NCBI RefSeq assembly: GCF_003970915.1
Contig: NZ_RXOF01000006.1
Span: 1-64,000 of the forward strand
Origin: Hymenobacter gummosus
GTDB taxonomy: Bacteria > Bacteroidota > Bacteroidia > Cytophagales > Hymenobacteraceae
Length of the DNA stretch: 64,000 bases
Reading direction: 5' to 3'
A program made the translations under genes and the position numbers. The notes under the pieces were generated by a model, which was not told the DNA's origin, did no database searches, and saw only the letters and a program-made list of their open reading frames with translations. Positions 8,383-16,307 of this stretch are shown one piece after another (positions within the stretch are counted from its first letter, which is position 1; every line of letters begins with the position of its first letter).

Positions 8383-10083
8383 TTACTGCTTGTTCGGCAC
8401 CCCGGCGCCCTTCATGGCGCTGGCCGATTTGCCACCCGGCTTCAGCAGGGAGCTGTAGCGCGGCTGGTCGTTGAGCACCTGAATGGCGGCCAGGATGTTG
8501 GGGTCATCATCGAAAGTGGCTTCGATCTGGCCCTTCTGGAAGTAGTAGCGCGACACGATTTCCTGCTCCAGCAGCTCCCGGATTTCGGGCTTGAAGCGAG
8601 TCAGGTCGTTGGCCTTGTTTACCGTCACCTTCTTGCGAATGGTTTCCAGCTCGGCTTTCACGTCTTCGTAGTGCTTCTCGTCCTTGGTCTGCGTGGTGAG
8701 GCTGGCCAGGGCTTTTTCGGCGGGCGTGGAGTAGTTGATGTCCTTGCCCTGCAGCCACTGCGTGAACTTCTGGTACTCGGCATCCGAGAGCTGAAACTCG
8801 CGCGAGGGTGGAATGCTCTGGTGCTCGGCCCGGTAGCGGGTGGCGTAGTCGAACAGGTAGTTTTTCTGAATGAGCACCCGCGTAATAGCCGCTACCTCCG
8901 GGTCCTTCACGTCCACGTCGGGGGCCACGCCGCCGCCGTCATACACCACGCGGCCGGCGTGGGTTTTGAAGGCCGTGCGCAGGGAGTCCGGCACCTTGCC
9001 CAACGTGCCGTCGTCGGCGCGGTGGGTGTAGTCGATTTCCTGGATGCAGCGGCCGCTCGGGATGTAGTACTTGGCCGTCGTCACCTTCAGCTGCGAGTTG
9101 TAGCTGAGCGGGCGGGTAGCCTGCACCAGGCCCTTACCAAATGTCCGCTCCCCAACCACCACGGCCCGGTCGTAATCCTGCATCACGCCCGTCACGATTT
9201 CGGAGGCCGAAGCCGAGCGGTTAGAGGTGATAATAGCCAGCGGAATCTGGGTGTCGAGCGGCACGTCCAGGGCCTTGTAGGTCTTGTTCCATTCCGTCAC
9301 CTTGCCCTTGGTGCTGACGATGTCGAGCCCTTTGTCCACGAACAGGTTCGAAATGTTCACGGCCTCGTTGAGCAAGCCACCGGGATTGTCGCGCAAATCG
9401 AACACGATTTTCTTGGCGCCCTGCTCCTTGAGCTTGGTCACCGCGTTGCGTACCTCGCGGGAAGCATCCACGGTAAAGCCCGAGAGCTGGAAATAGCCGA
9501 TATCGGAGGTCAGCATGCCGTAGTAAGGCACGTTGTCGACCTGAATCTTGTCGCGGGTGATGTTGATTTCGACCGGCGCGTCCTGCCCGTAGCGCGTCAC
9601 CATCAGCTTCACGGTGGAATTGGCCTGCCCCTTCAGCAGCTTGCTGATGTCGGAGTTGGTCTTCTTGTCCATGCTGATGCCGTTGATGGACAGGATTTCG
9701 TCGCCCGGGAGCAAACCGGCTTTCTGGGCCGGAAAGCCCTCGTAGGCCGTCTGCACAATGGTTTTGCCGCTGCGCTTGATGACCACCGCCCCGATGCCGC
9801 CGTACTGCCCGGTGGTCATGGTGCGGAAGTCCTCGATGTCGTCCTCGGGAATGTAGTTGGTGTACGGATCGAGCGACTTCAGCATGGCGTCGATACCCGT
9901 TTTCATCACCTTAGAGGGCGCCACGTCGTCGACGTAGTAGGTATTGACCTCCTTGAACAGGGTGGCGAAGATGTCGAGGTTCTTCGCTATTTCGAAGTAC
10001 CGCTCACTGTCGGTGGCCGACTTGAAAGAGAACAGCAGGGCGGCACCGGCGGCAAGGCCGAGGGTAGTTTTGCGGACGTTCAT
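8383..10083 (-). CDS. S41 family C-terminal processing peptidase
   Basis: 566 residues. The order is an N-terminal signal or anchor (about 7-20), a cap region, a PDZ domain (about 90-175, with GQYGGIG and LLPGDEILSING), then the S41 protease core. The catalytic dyad is visible: Ser292 in NRSASASEIV and Lys317 in GERTFGKGLV. The 25-residue spacing is the same as in E. coli Prc. The protein is expected to cleave C-terminal ends of envelope proteins in the periplasm. A C-terminal extension of about 200 residues beyond the core is common in Bacteroidota members. The gene lies downstream of rpmH-rnpA on the same strand, 29 bases after rnpA, and is probably co-transcribed. Confidence 0.92.
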   Translation of the reverse strand: MNVRKTTLGLAAGAALLFSFKSATDSERYFEIAKNLDIFATLFKEVNTYYVDDVAPSKVMKTGIDAMLKSLDPYTNYIPEDDIEDFRTMTTGQYGGIGAVVIKRSGKTIVQTAYEGFPAQKAGLLPGDEILSINGISMDKKTNSDISKLLKGQANSTVKLMVTRYGQDAPVEINITRDKIQVDNVPYYGMLTSDIGYFQLSGFTVDASREVRNAVTKLKEQGAKKIVFDLRDNPGGLLNEAVNISNLFVDKGLDIVSTKGKVTEWNKTYKALDVPLDTQIPLAIITSNRSASASEIVTGVMQDYDRAVVVGERTFGKGLVQATRPLSYNSQLKVTTAKYYIPSGRCIQEIDYTHRADDGTLGKVPDSLRTAFKTHAGRVVYDGGGVAPDVDVKDPEVAAITRVLIQKNYLFDYATRYRAEHQSIPPSREFQLSDAEYQKFTQWLQGKDINYSTPAEKALASLTTQTKDEKHYEDVKAELETIRKKVTVNKANDLTRFKPEIRELLEQEIVSRYYFQKGQIEATFDDDPNILAAIQVLNDQPRYSSLLKPGGKSASAMKGAGVPNKQ

Positions 10084-10112
10084 AGGGGGCAGTAGCTGTA
10101 CAACACAGACAC

Positions 10113-10541
10113 TTATACCGCGGAAGAAGTTGCGCTGTTCGGCGCGGCTCCACTTTCGGCAGTGCGTACCAAACGCTCTAGCCCTGAAATTAATTTATTC
10201 TGCACGACGGTGAAAGGCTTTTTTTCCTTCCCCGTGTAGATAATGGCCAGCTGCCCCACGCGGTGGCCGCCGACGGCTTCGGTTAGCCGATGCTTGTTCA
10301 GCCGGTAAGCTTCGCGCACCAGCCGCTTGAGGTAGTTGCGGTCGACGGCGCGCTTGAACGTGCGCTTCGACACGCTTACCAGCACCTGCGGCGGCTCATT
10401 GGTAGGCTCCGGCAGTGGCAGCCACACGAGGCGCAGGGGATAAACGCCAAAAGAAGAGCCCTGGCCGAAAAGCTCGGTGATGAGCTTTTTTCGGCACAAG
10501 TGCTCTTCTTTCGAAAACGTGTAAGCGCGCGCGCCCGGCAT
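10113..10541 (-). CDS. rnpA: Ribonuclease P protein component
   Basis: 142 residues from ATG 10541. An upstream in-frame TTG (10583) is less likely because RnpA proteins normally begin a few residues before the FSKEExL segment. The RNR signature is clear: KRAVDRNYLKRLVREAYR. The N-terminal YTFSKEEHLCRKKLITELF matches the family. The protein binds the RNase P RNA and helps mature tRNA 5' ends. It sits 82 bases after rpmH, the order found in most bacteria, and before the S41 protease gene. Confidence 0.93.
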   Translation of the reverse strand: MPGARAYTFSKEEHLCRKKLITELFGQGSSFGVYPLRLVWLPLPEPTNEPPQVLVSVSKRTFKRAVDRNYLKRLVREAYRLNKHRLTEAVGGHRVGQLAIIYTGKEKKPFTVVQNKLISGLERLVRTAESGAAPNSATSSAV

Positions 10542-10623
10542 GAAAACTCGGGGCACGACTGGAGGGTTTGCTGAATCAGGCAAGGTCGGTCAGAAAGCAG
10601 CAAGCCAGCCGTGCGACGGACTA

Positions 10624-10782
10624 CTAGCGCTTGTGTTTGTGCTCGTCCGAAACGGTGAGCTTTTTGCGACCTTTTTTACGACGAGCGGCGAGTACGCGGC
10701 GGCCGTTGGCAGATTCCATGCGCAGACGGAAGCCGTGCTTGTTACGGCGCTTGCGCTGAGAAGGCTGAAACGTTCTTTTCAT
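10624..10782 (-). CDS. rpmH: Ribosomal protein L34
   Basis: A 52-codon gene. The translation starts [19 protein letters not shown] and continues with a [21 protein letters not shown] segment, the canonical L34 sequence. The protein is part of the large ribosomal subunit. Start ATG at 10782 and TAG stop at 10624-10626. A full -33/-7 promoter lies 27 bases upstream, and rnpA follows. Confidence 0.97.
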   Translation of the reverse strand: MKRTFQPSQRKRRNKHGFRLRMESANGRRVLAARRKKGRKKLTVSDEHKHKR

Positions 10783-10808
10783 GACGGGGCACGGTTATGT
10801 AAGGCCGG

Positions 10809-10839
10809 CAAAGGTAAGGACTTATATCTACAAAGGCAA
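10809..10839 (-). promoter_or_regulatory. rpmH-rnpA promoter
   Basis: The minus strand has TTG at 10837-10839, a 20-base spacer and TACCTTTG at 10809-10816. The spacing matches the Bacteroidota housekeeping consensus. The predicted start of transcription is about 22-24 bases before the rpmH ATG. Confidence 0.8.
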
Positions 10840-10849
10840 TAAGAAAGTG

Positions 10850-10987
10850 GCATAAGCTTCAGCTTGTGCTGGCGCTGAAGACACCAAGGCGGATTGGGAG
10901 TGGTTACGGATAGGGTTTGTGCACACGATACAGGCGGCGCGTTACCGCATTGCGGCTTTCAGCCGCAGCACAAGCTGAAGCTTATGC
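10850..10987. repeat. REP-like 22-bp inverted pair beside the RAYT gene
   Basis: A 22-bp sequence at 10850-10871 is repeated as a perfect reverse complement at 10966-10987, and the right arm ends exactly at the stop codon of the transposase. A small hairpin (TGCGGC-TTTCA-GCCGCA) precedes the right arm. A diverged third copy, also preceded by a hairpin, is at 11665-11686 on the far side of the transposase. Confidence 0.75.
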
Positions 10988-11607
10988 TACGGCCGCCAGT
11001 AGCTGTGCGGCCACTCTTTCCAAGAGCTACACAATCCGGCTTTGACTGGGTTATTCAATACATACGCAATTATTCGCTCCAGCTCCGCCGCATGGCGCAC
11101 GATGTGGTCATAGCTTTCGTGCTGCCAAAACGGCCCGCTGCGCTGCAACAATAAATTCGCCTGCCGCGCCGAACGGCCTTTCAGCGCTTGCATCAGCTTG
11201 GCGAATGGCTGCGGCATCGTCGGCGGCAGCTGCACCACCAGATGCACGTGATTGGGCATAATGCAATAACTGATGACCACGCAGTCGGCTTCGTCCAATC
11301 GCCTGATTTCGGCGGTTACAGCTTGCGCCACGAATGTTTCCCTCAGCCAGGCAGGACCGTATCGTACGGCATCCAATACCGCATCCATTCGCCCAAAAGC
11401 GGCCTTCTGCTGCTGGTACAATACCGCTTCGAGGGCAGCCGTGTCGTGCGCGTACTGACGGCGGATTTGAGCGGCAAGGGTGTCTTGTTCCTGCTGTAAC
11501 CGGAATACCGCTTCGGCGGGCAGGGAGCTGGCTAAACGGAAGGTGCAAAAGATGATTTCGCCGGGCGGCAGGATATGAGGTAAATTGCGGCGGTAAAACG
11601 ACTTCAT
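10987..11607 (-). CDS. REP-associated tyrosine transposase (RAYT, Y1/HUH family)
   Basis: 206 residues. The HUH motif is PNHVHLVV (H120, H122), and the candidate catalytic tyrosine is Y166 in QHESYDHIVR, followed by the RAYT-typical stretch VLNNPVKAGL. These enzymes cut single-stranded DNA at REP palindromes. The family is normally single-copy and linked to dispersed REP elements. Here the gene is flanked by REP-like copies (10850-10987 and 11665-11686), and the 3' end of the gene abuts one arm. The gene looks intact. It is inserted between rpmH and the M61 peptidase gene. Confidence 0.9.
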   Translation of the reverse strand: MKSFYRRNLPHILPPGEIIFCTFRLASSLPAEAVFRLQQEQDTLAAQIRRQYAHDTAALEAVLYQQQKAAFGRMDAVLDAVRYGPAWLRETFVAQAVTAEIRRLDEADCVVISYCIMPNHVHLVVQLPPTMPQPFAKLMQALKGRSARQANLLLQRSGPFWQHESYDHIVRHAAELERIIAYVLNNPVKAGLCSSWKEWPHSYWRP

Positions 11608-11664
11608 GGGCCCGAACTTACTGAACAGGCTTACTGTTCGGGGCCGGATTGCCGCCTTCGGCGA

Positions 11665-11686
11665 CAGCGCAAACTGAAGTTTACGC
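11665..11686. repeat. Diverged REP-like copy on the far side of the RAYT gene
   Basis: This sequence aligns along its length with 10966-10987 (CAGCnCAAnCTGAAGnTTAnGC) and is likewise preceded by a GC-rich hairpin (GCCGCCTTCGGCG). It ends 7 bases before the M61 start codon, so it lies in that gene's leader. Confidence 0.6.
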
Positions 11687-11693
11687 CACTTGC

Positions 11694-13430
11694 ATGATTC
11701 ACTACTACGTCTCGTTTCACAACCCGCTCACTTTTTACCTGCAGGTGCAACTGCAGTTGGCCGTGCCCGCCGAGGCCACGGAGCCGCTGGAATTGCAGCT
11801 GCCCGCCTGGCGCCCGGGCCGCTACGAACTGCAGAACTTCGGCCAGAAAATCCAGCGGGTCGAAGCGTTTGACGCCGATTCGGACGCAGCGCTGCCCCTG
11901 CAGAAGCTCACCAAGGACCGGTGGCAAATCGATGGGGCGGCGGGCCGTACGGTACGGGTGCAGTACAATTTCTACGCCCACCAGATGGATGCCGGCGGCT
12001 CCTGGCTCGACGAGACGCAGTTGTACCTGAACGGCATTCAGTGCTTTATGTACGCCGAAGGCCGCCGCTCGGAGCCCTGCCAGCTGCACCTGGCCCTGCC
12101 CAAGGGCTGGCAGATTGCCTGCGGCATGCAGGAGGTCGAAAAGCACGTGCTGGCCGCTGCTTCCTTCGACCAGCTGGTGGATTCGCCGCTGATTGCCTCC
12201 CCTACCCTGCAGCACGCCGAGTACGAGGCCGGGGGCCTGCCCTTCCACGTGTGGGTGCAGGGCTCGGAGGCCCGGCCCAACTGGCCGGTTATCGTGCGCG
12301 ACTTCAAAGCTTTTTCGGAGGAGCAGCTGCGGCTGTTCGGGGGCTTTCCGGCCCCGGATTACCACTTCCTGAACCAGATTCTGCCCTACAAGCACTACCA
12401 CGGCGTGGAGCACCTGAACTCCACCGTCGTCACGCTCGGGCCGGCGGAGCTGCTGATGACCGAGGCCCTGTACAAGGAATTTCTGGGCGTGAGCTGCCAC
12501 GAGCTGTTTCACGTCTGGAACATCAAGGCCATTCGCCCGGCCGAAATGCAGCCCTACGACTACACCCGCGAGAATTACTTCCGCACCTGCTTCGTGGCCG
12601 AGGGCATCACCACGTACTACGGCGAGTACCTGCTGGCCCGCGCCCAGGTACGCTCGGCCCGGCAGTACTTCGACGAGCTGAATACGGTGCTGCGCAAGCA
12701 CTACGACGACCACGGCCGCTACAACCTCTCCGTAGCCGACGCCTCCATGGACCTCTGGCTCGACGGCTACAAGCCCGGCGTGCCCGACCGCAAGGTGTCC
12801 GTTTACCACAAAGGCGCCCTGGTGGCTTTGCTGCTCGATCTGCACATCCGCCAGCGCCACAACCACCAGCGCAGCCTCGACGACGTGATGCGCCGCCTCT
12901 GGCAGGAGTTCGGCCAGACCGGCATCGGCTACACCGAGGAAGACTACCGCCGCATCGTGGAGGACGTGGCCGGCGAAGACCTGAGCTGGTACTTCGACGG
13001 GCACATCTACGGCACCCAGGAGCTGGAAACGCCGCTGGATGAGGCCCTGCGCACCGTGGGCTGCGCCCTGATGGTGCAGGCCAGCGGCTCGGCCTCGGAA
13101 GGGCTGTTCGGCTTCCGCACGGTGGTCAAGAACGAGCGGACGGAAGTCACCGACATCTACCCCGATTCGCCCGCGGCCCGCAGCCTGACGGTGGACGACC
13201 AGATTGTGGCCGTGAATGGCCGGCGCGTGGACATGAACCTGCAAACCTTGCTCAGCACGGGGCAACCGGTGTACGATATCAGCGTATTCCGCCAAGACCG
13301 ACTGCTCACCGTTTCGCTCCAGGCGGAGCCCGGCCGGCGGTTCTGGGACAAGATTACCGTGGACAAGCGCCCCGACGCTACGCCGGCCGAGCAGGCCGGC
13401 TTCCGCCAGTGGCTTAACCAGGCCTTTTAG
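11694..13430 (+). CDS. M61 family glycyl aminopeptidase-like protease
   Basis: 578 residues from ATG 11694. The upstream extension overlaps the REP copy and is rejected. The zinc motif HELFH (H269, E270, H273) is followed by the M61-typical VWNIKAIRP, with a third ligand candidate E303 in VAEGITTYY. The N-terminal 200 residues form the family's beta-rich domain, and a PDZ-like domain lies near 465-550 (TDIYPDSPAARSLTVDDQIVAVNG). No signal peptide is evident, so it may be cytoplasmic. The family is known for removing N-terminal glycine or alanine. The following lipoprotein gene starts 29 bases later on the same strand. Confidence 0.9.
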   Translation: MIHYYVSFHNPLTFYLQVQLQLAVPAEATEPLELQLPAWRPGRYELQNFGQKIQRVEAFDADSDAALPLQKLTKDRWQIDGAAGRTVRVQYNFYAHQMDAGGSWLDETQLYLNGIQCFMYAEGRRSEPCQLHLALPKGWQIACGMQEVEKHVLAAASFDQLVDSPLIASPTLQHAEYEAGGLPFHVWVQGSEARPNWPVIVRDFKAFSEEQLRLFGGFPAPDYHFLNQILPYKHYHGVEHLNSTVVTLGPAELLMTEALYKEFLGVSCHELFHVWNIKAIRPAEMQPYDYTRENYFRTCFVAEGITTYYGEYLLARAQVRSARQYFDELNTVLRKHYDDHGRYNLSVADASMDLWLDGYKPGVPDRKVSVYHKGALVALLLDLHIRQRHNHQRSLDDVMRRLWQEFGQTGIGYTEEDYRRIVEDVAGEDLSWYFDGHIYGTQELETPLDEALRTVGCALMVQASGSASEGLFGFRTVVKNERTEVTDIYPDSPAARSLTVDDQIVAVNGRRVDMNLQTLLSTGQPVYDISVFRQDRLLTVSLQAEPGRRFWDKITVDKRPDATPAEQAGFRQWLNQAF

Positions 13431-13459
13431 TCCGTTTCGCCACTCCCCTGCTTACGCGT

Positions 13460-14299
13460 ATGTATCCGCTCCGTCCGCTGCCGGCCCCGCTCGTGCTGGG
13501 GGGCCTGTGCCTGCTGACTTCCTGTTCGCTGCGCATGCAGCCAGCGGAGCGTGCCCGCCCGGGCGTCTCGTTGCCGCCCAGCATGCTGCCAGCTCCCGCC
13601 CAGGCACCTGTACCCGTCAAAAAACGCCCCGTACCGCCGCCCGTGTACCGCTACACTTACCTCGACACGCTGATGGTGGGCGAGAAGATTGTGCGGCTAT
13701 ACCCCGGCTCCCGCGCCACCTACGAACGGCTGCCGGTGCAGGAATGGCTCGTCAGCCAGGCCGCCGACGAGGGCGACGAGCTGGACCCCGAAGCCGAAGA
13801 ACGCCGCCGCCTGCGCAAGGCCAGCACCGCCCAGCGCGCCGGCCGCACCCTCGCCCTGAAGTGCCAGAACGGCAAATTCGTGCGCCTCGTCAACAACCCC
13901 ACGGAGAACTACGACACCAGCGTGCTGTACGAGTACGTGGCCACACTGCCCGGCATTCACCACTGGCTGATTGCGGTGCGCCTGTACGAAGGCGGCTACT
14001 ACCTGCTCGTGGATCAGCGCACGGGCCGGCAGACGGTGGTATGGAGCCCGCCGTCCGTCTCGCCCGACGGCCACTACTTTATCTGCGGCTCTTCCGACGT
14101 GCTGGCCCGCTACGAGCCCAGCGGCCTGCAGGTGTGGAGCATGCAAACGGGCCGCCCGCAGCTGCTCTGGGAGCGGCAGACCGATTGGGGCGTCAGTCAG
14201 CCCCGCTGGCTAAATGGCCACACGGTGCTGTTCGAGCAGGACTTTATCCACAACGGCGACGTGGATACCCGGGTCATGCGGCTGACGCTGCCGGATTAA
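13460..14299 (+). CDS. Lipoprotein of unknown function
   Basis: 279 residues with a lipoprotein signal ending LLTSC (Cys22) and a Pro-rich tether (about 40-60, VPVKKRPVPPPVY). The C-terminal half has repeated short beta-strand patterns (WSPPSVSPDGHYFICGSSD, VWSMQTGRPQLLW) that resemble single blades of a WD40/TolB-like propeller, though far fewer than a full propeller. It is probably co-transcribed with the M61 peptidase, 29 bases upstream. The function is unknown. Confidence 0.72.
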   Translation: MYPLRPLPAPLVLGGLCLLTSCSLRMQPAERARPGVSLPPSMLPAPAQAPVPVKKRPVPPPVYRYTYLDTLMVGEKIVRLYPGSRATYERLPVQEWLVSQAADEGDELDPEAEERRRLRKASTAQRAGRTLALKCQNGKFVRLVNNPTENYDTSVLYEYVATLPGIHHWLIAVRLYEGGYYLLVDQRTGRQTVVWSPPSVSPDGHYFICGSSDVLARYEPSGLQVWSMQTGRPQLLWERQTDWGVSQPRWLNGHTVLFEQDFIHNGDVDTRVMRLTLPD

Positions 14300-14310
14300 C
14301 GGCGCGGTTG

Positions 14311-14520
14311 GCTGTCATTGCGAGGCGCAGCCGAAGCAATCCTTCCTCCCGAGGCACCGCCGCCCCAACACCTACAAACCCAAAATAGCCGCGCCCGAAA
14401 CTAAGCAACCATGGTTTCGGGCGCGGCTATTATCGTTCGGATGGTTTTTCGGTTCGAAAGTATTGGGTCGGCCGTACTACTGGAGGAAAGATTGCTTCGG
14501 CTGCGCCTCGCAATGACAGC
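14311..14520. repeat. Interspersed repeat family A: nested inverted repeat
   Basis: Perfect 31-base arms at 14311-14341 and 14490-14520 (outer sequence GTCATTGCGAGGCGCAGCCG on the left) enclose an inner hairpin at 14385-14430. The outer arms share the GTCATnnnGAG and CAGCCGAAGCA core with copies near 16158, 19180, 24256, 28107 and 44778. It fills the gap between two convergent genes. Confidence 0.75.
14385..14430. terminator. Hairpin after the lipoprotein gene
   Basis: Arms ATAGCCGCGCCCGAAAC and its complement enclose a 12-base loop at 14385-14430. The stem is strong but has no clear T-run. It sits inside the family A repeat. Confidence 0.6.
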
Positions 14521-14545
14521 TTTTGGCACCGTCGCAGCAAAAAGT

Positions 14546-14582
14546 TAAAAGCCCCGCCGGACAAATCCAGCGGGGCTTTTTG
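14546..14582. terminator. Bidirectional intrinsic terminator
   Basis: AAAAGCCCCGC and GCGGGGCTTTTT arms give a hairpin with A- and T-tails. It lies just after the stop codon of the minus-strand gene at 14606 and ends both converging transcripts. Confidence 0.9.
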
Positions 14583-14605
14583 CTTATCAAGCAGTTCCGA
14601 AGGGC

Positions 14606-14908
14606 TTAGTCCGCTTTGCGGCCGGGGCCTTTCTGGCTGCTGTCAACCGACATGGGGTGGTTGCCTTGCGGGTTGCTGCGCGGCTTATTGGAGGCATTCG
14701 AGCGGATTTCGCTGTTGTTGCCGCCGGCGGCGTTGTTGCGGATCTGGTTGCCTTCCTCCGAAATCTGGTTGCGGCTTACGTTCTGCACCTTGGTGCCGCC
14801 GCTGTTCGAAGCCGGAATCTGGCTGTTTTCCAGGTGGGTTTCCTTCTGGGAGTTCGGAATCAGCTCCTGGTTTTTATTATGGTTATGCTTGCTTTGGCTC
14901 TGTGACAT
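14606..14908 (-). CDS. Small Asn/Ser-rich disordered protein
   Basis: 100 residues with very biased composition (Asn, Ser, Gln, Lys, Gly), few hydrophobics, no cysteine, signal peptide or known domain. It is predicted to be disordered. Support for a real gene comes from the ATG start, the well-placed terminator 24 bases past the stop, and codon choice unlike the complementary frames. It lies 63 bases downstream of the sugar kinase on the same strand. The function is unknown. Confidence 0.55.
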   Translation of the reverse strand: MSQSQSKHNHNKNQELIPNSQKETHLENSQIPASNSGGTKVQNVSRNQISEEGNQIRNNAAGGNNSEIRSNASNKPRSNPQGNHPMSVDSSQKGPGRKAD

Positions 14909-14971
14909 GGCTGTGGGTGCGTTGTGGGGAAACGATAGTTCTTTTACCCCCGCACCCGCTGTCGGGTTGCC

Positions 14972-15895
14972 TTAGGCTAGCACTTCTTCTACGCGCACCA
15001 GGTCGCCGAACTGCTTTTCGCGCTCCTGAATGTCTTCCTGCGTCAGGTTCAGCAGGCGCTCGGTGCCGAATTTCTCCACGCAGAACGAAGCCATGGCCGA
15101 GCCGTGAATCACGGCGCGCTTCAGGTTCTCGAACGAGCAGTCGTCGGTGGCGGCAATGTGGCCGATGAAGCCGCCCGCGAAGGTGTCGCCGGCGCCGGTC
15201 GGGTCGAACACTTCTTCCAGTGGCAGCGCGGGGCAGAAGAATACCTGCTTTTTGTGGAAGAGCAGGGCGCCGTGCTCCCCTTTCTTGATGATGAGGAATT
15301 TCGGCCCCAGGGCCAGAATCTTGCGCGCAGCTTTCAGCAGCGAGTATTCACCCGAAAGCTGACGGGCTTCTTCGTCGTTGATGCTGAGCACGTCCACCAT
15401 CTGAATGGTTTCGAGCAGCTCATCCATGGCCACGTCCATCCAGAAGTTCATCGTGTCCATCACGATGAGCTTGGGACGGTTGACGAGGCGCTGAATCACC
15501 AGGCGCTGAATCTGGGGCGTGAGGTTGCCCAGCATCAGGTATTTGCAGTCTTGGTAGGAATCGGGGATGATAGGGTCGAAATCGGCCAGCACGTTCAGCT
15601 CGGTGGCCAGCGTTTCGCGCGAGTTCAGGTCGGTGTTGTACTTGCCCGACCAAAAAAACGACTTCTCGCCCTGCTTGATTTGCAGACCTTCCACGTCCAC
15701 GCCGTGCTCCTGCAGCAGCATAATGTCCTTGTCGTGGAAATCGTCGCCTACGACGGAGACGATTTTAACCGGCTTGACGGAGTAGGAAGCGGCCAACGAA
15801 GCAAACGTGGCGGCGCCGCCCACGATTTTGTCGGTTTTGCCGAAGGGCGTTTCGATGGCGTCGAAAGCCACGGTACCGATTACGACCAAGCTCAT
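14972..15895 (-). CDS. PfkB-family sugar or nucleoside kinase
   Basis: 307 residues, the family's typical length. The C-terminal PfkB signature DPTGAGDTFAGGF is at 231-243, with the catalytic base D237 in the GAGD anion hole. The N-terminal segment KIVGGAATFASLAAS corresponds to the first glycine-rich signature. The enzyme phosphorylates a sugar, nucleoside or related alcohol using ATP. The substrate cannot be told from sequence. The Bacteroidota proteins closest to this in my recollection are annotated simply as PfkB or sugar kinase. It is transcribed toward the Asn/Ser-rich ORF. Confidence 0.9.
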   Translation of the reverse strand: MSLVVIGTVAFDAIETPFGKTDKIVGGAATFASLAASYSVKPVKIVSVVGDDFHDKDIMLLQEHGVDVEGLQIKQGEKSFFWSGKYNTDLNSRETLATELNVLADFDPIIPDSYQDCKYLMLGNLTPQIQRLVIQRLVNRPKLIVMDTMNFWMDVAMDELLETIQMVDVLSINDEEARQLSGEYSLLKAARKILALGPKFLIIKKGEHGALLFHKKQVFFCPALPLEEVFDPTGAGDTFAGGFIGHIAATDDCSFENLKRAVIHGSAMASFCVEKFGTERLLNLTQEDIQEREKQFGDLVRVEEVLA

Positions 15896-15953
15896 AGCAG
15901 GAAAGTCAGAGTGTTACGTTAAGGACGAAGTTGCGGGCTTTAACCCCGTTCAG

Positions 15954-15988
15954 CAAAAAAAAATCCCCGGAGCGAAAGTTCCGGGGAC
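15954..15988 (-). terminator. Terminator of tRNA-His
   Basis: The minus strand reads TCCCCGGAA, a short loop, CTCCGGGGA and then a run of eight or more T. It ends transcription a few bases after the tRNA. Confidence 0.9.
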
Positions 15989-15995
15989 CTGAGAG

Positions 15996-16070
<75 letters not shown>

Positions 16071-16088
16071 GTGTTGGGTTTGGTGGTG

Positions 16089-16118
16089 CAAAGATAGAAC
16101 GCCGCGGGTTTTCTGCAA
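16089..16118 (-). promoter_or_regulatory. tRNA-His promoter
   Basis: The minus strand has TTG at 16116-16118, preceded by a T-run, a 19-base spacer and TATCTTTG at 16089-16096. Transcription would begin about 15 bases before the tRNA. Confidence 0.8.
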
Positions 16119-16157
16119 AAAAAATCTGCGTTTGGCACGTTTAATCAGGAAATACCG

Positions 16158-16283
16158 AACGTCATGTCGAGCCCCGCGAGACATCTCGCGTGCTGCTGCA
16201 GGATAGTAAAATCCTCGTCCAACGAGTTGATTACTGGTGGTAGTCAGCGCGCGAGATGCCTCGACTTCGCTCGACATGACGTT
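16158..16283. repeat. Interspersed repeat family A, full copy
   Basis: Outer arms at about 16158-16195 and 16244-16283 (AACGTCATGTCGAG and its complement, each with a GCGAGAT-type inner end) surround a core with a TAGTAAA...TTACT inner stem. The same architecture recurs at 24256-24390 and 44778-44877. It lies between tRNA-His and the 3' end of the 423-residue lipoprotein gene. Confidence 0.75.
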
Positions 16284-16307
16284 TTGATTTACCTGCTCCC
16301 CAAGCCG

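Noticed and set aside
8347..10095. 582-codon plus-strand frame opposite the S41 protease
   Set aside because: Shadow frame. The minus strand carries the catalytic Ser/Lys dyad and PDZ domain.
11631..13295. 554-codon minus-strand frame opposite M61
   Set aside because: Shadow frame of a strongly coding GC-rich gene. No domain was recognised, whereas the plus strand has HELFH.
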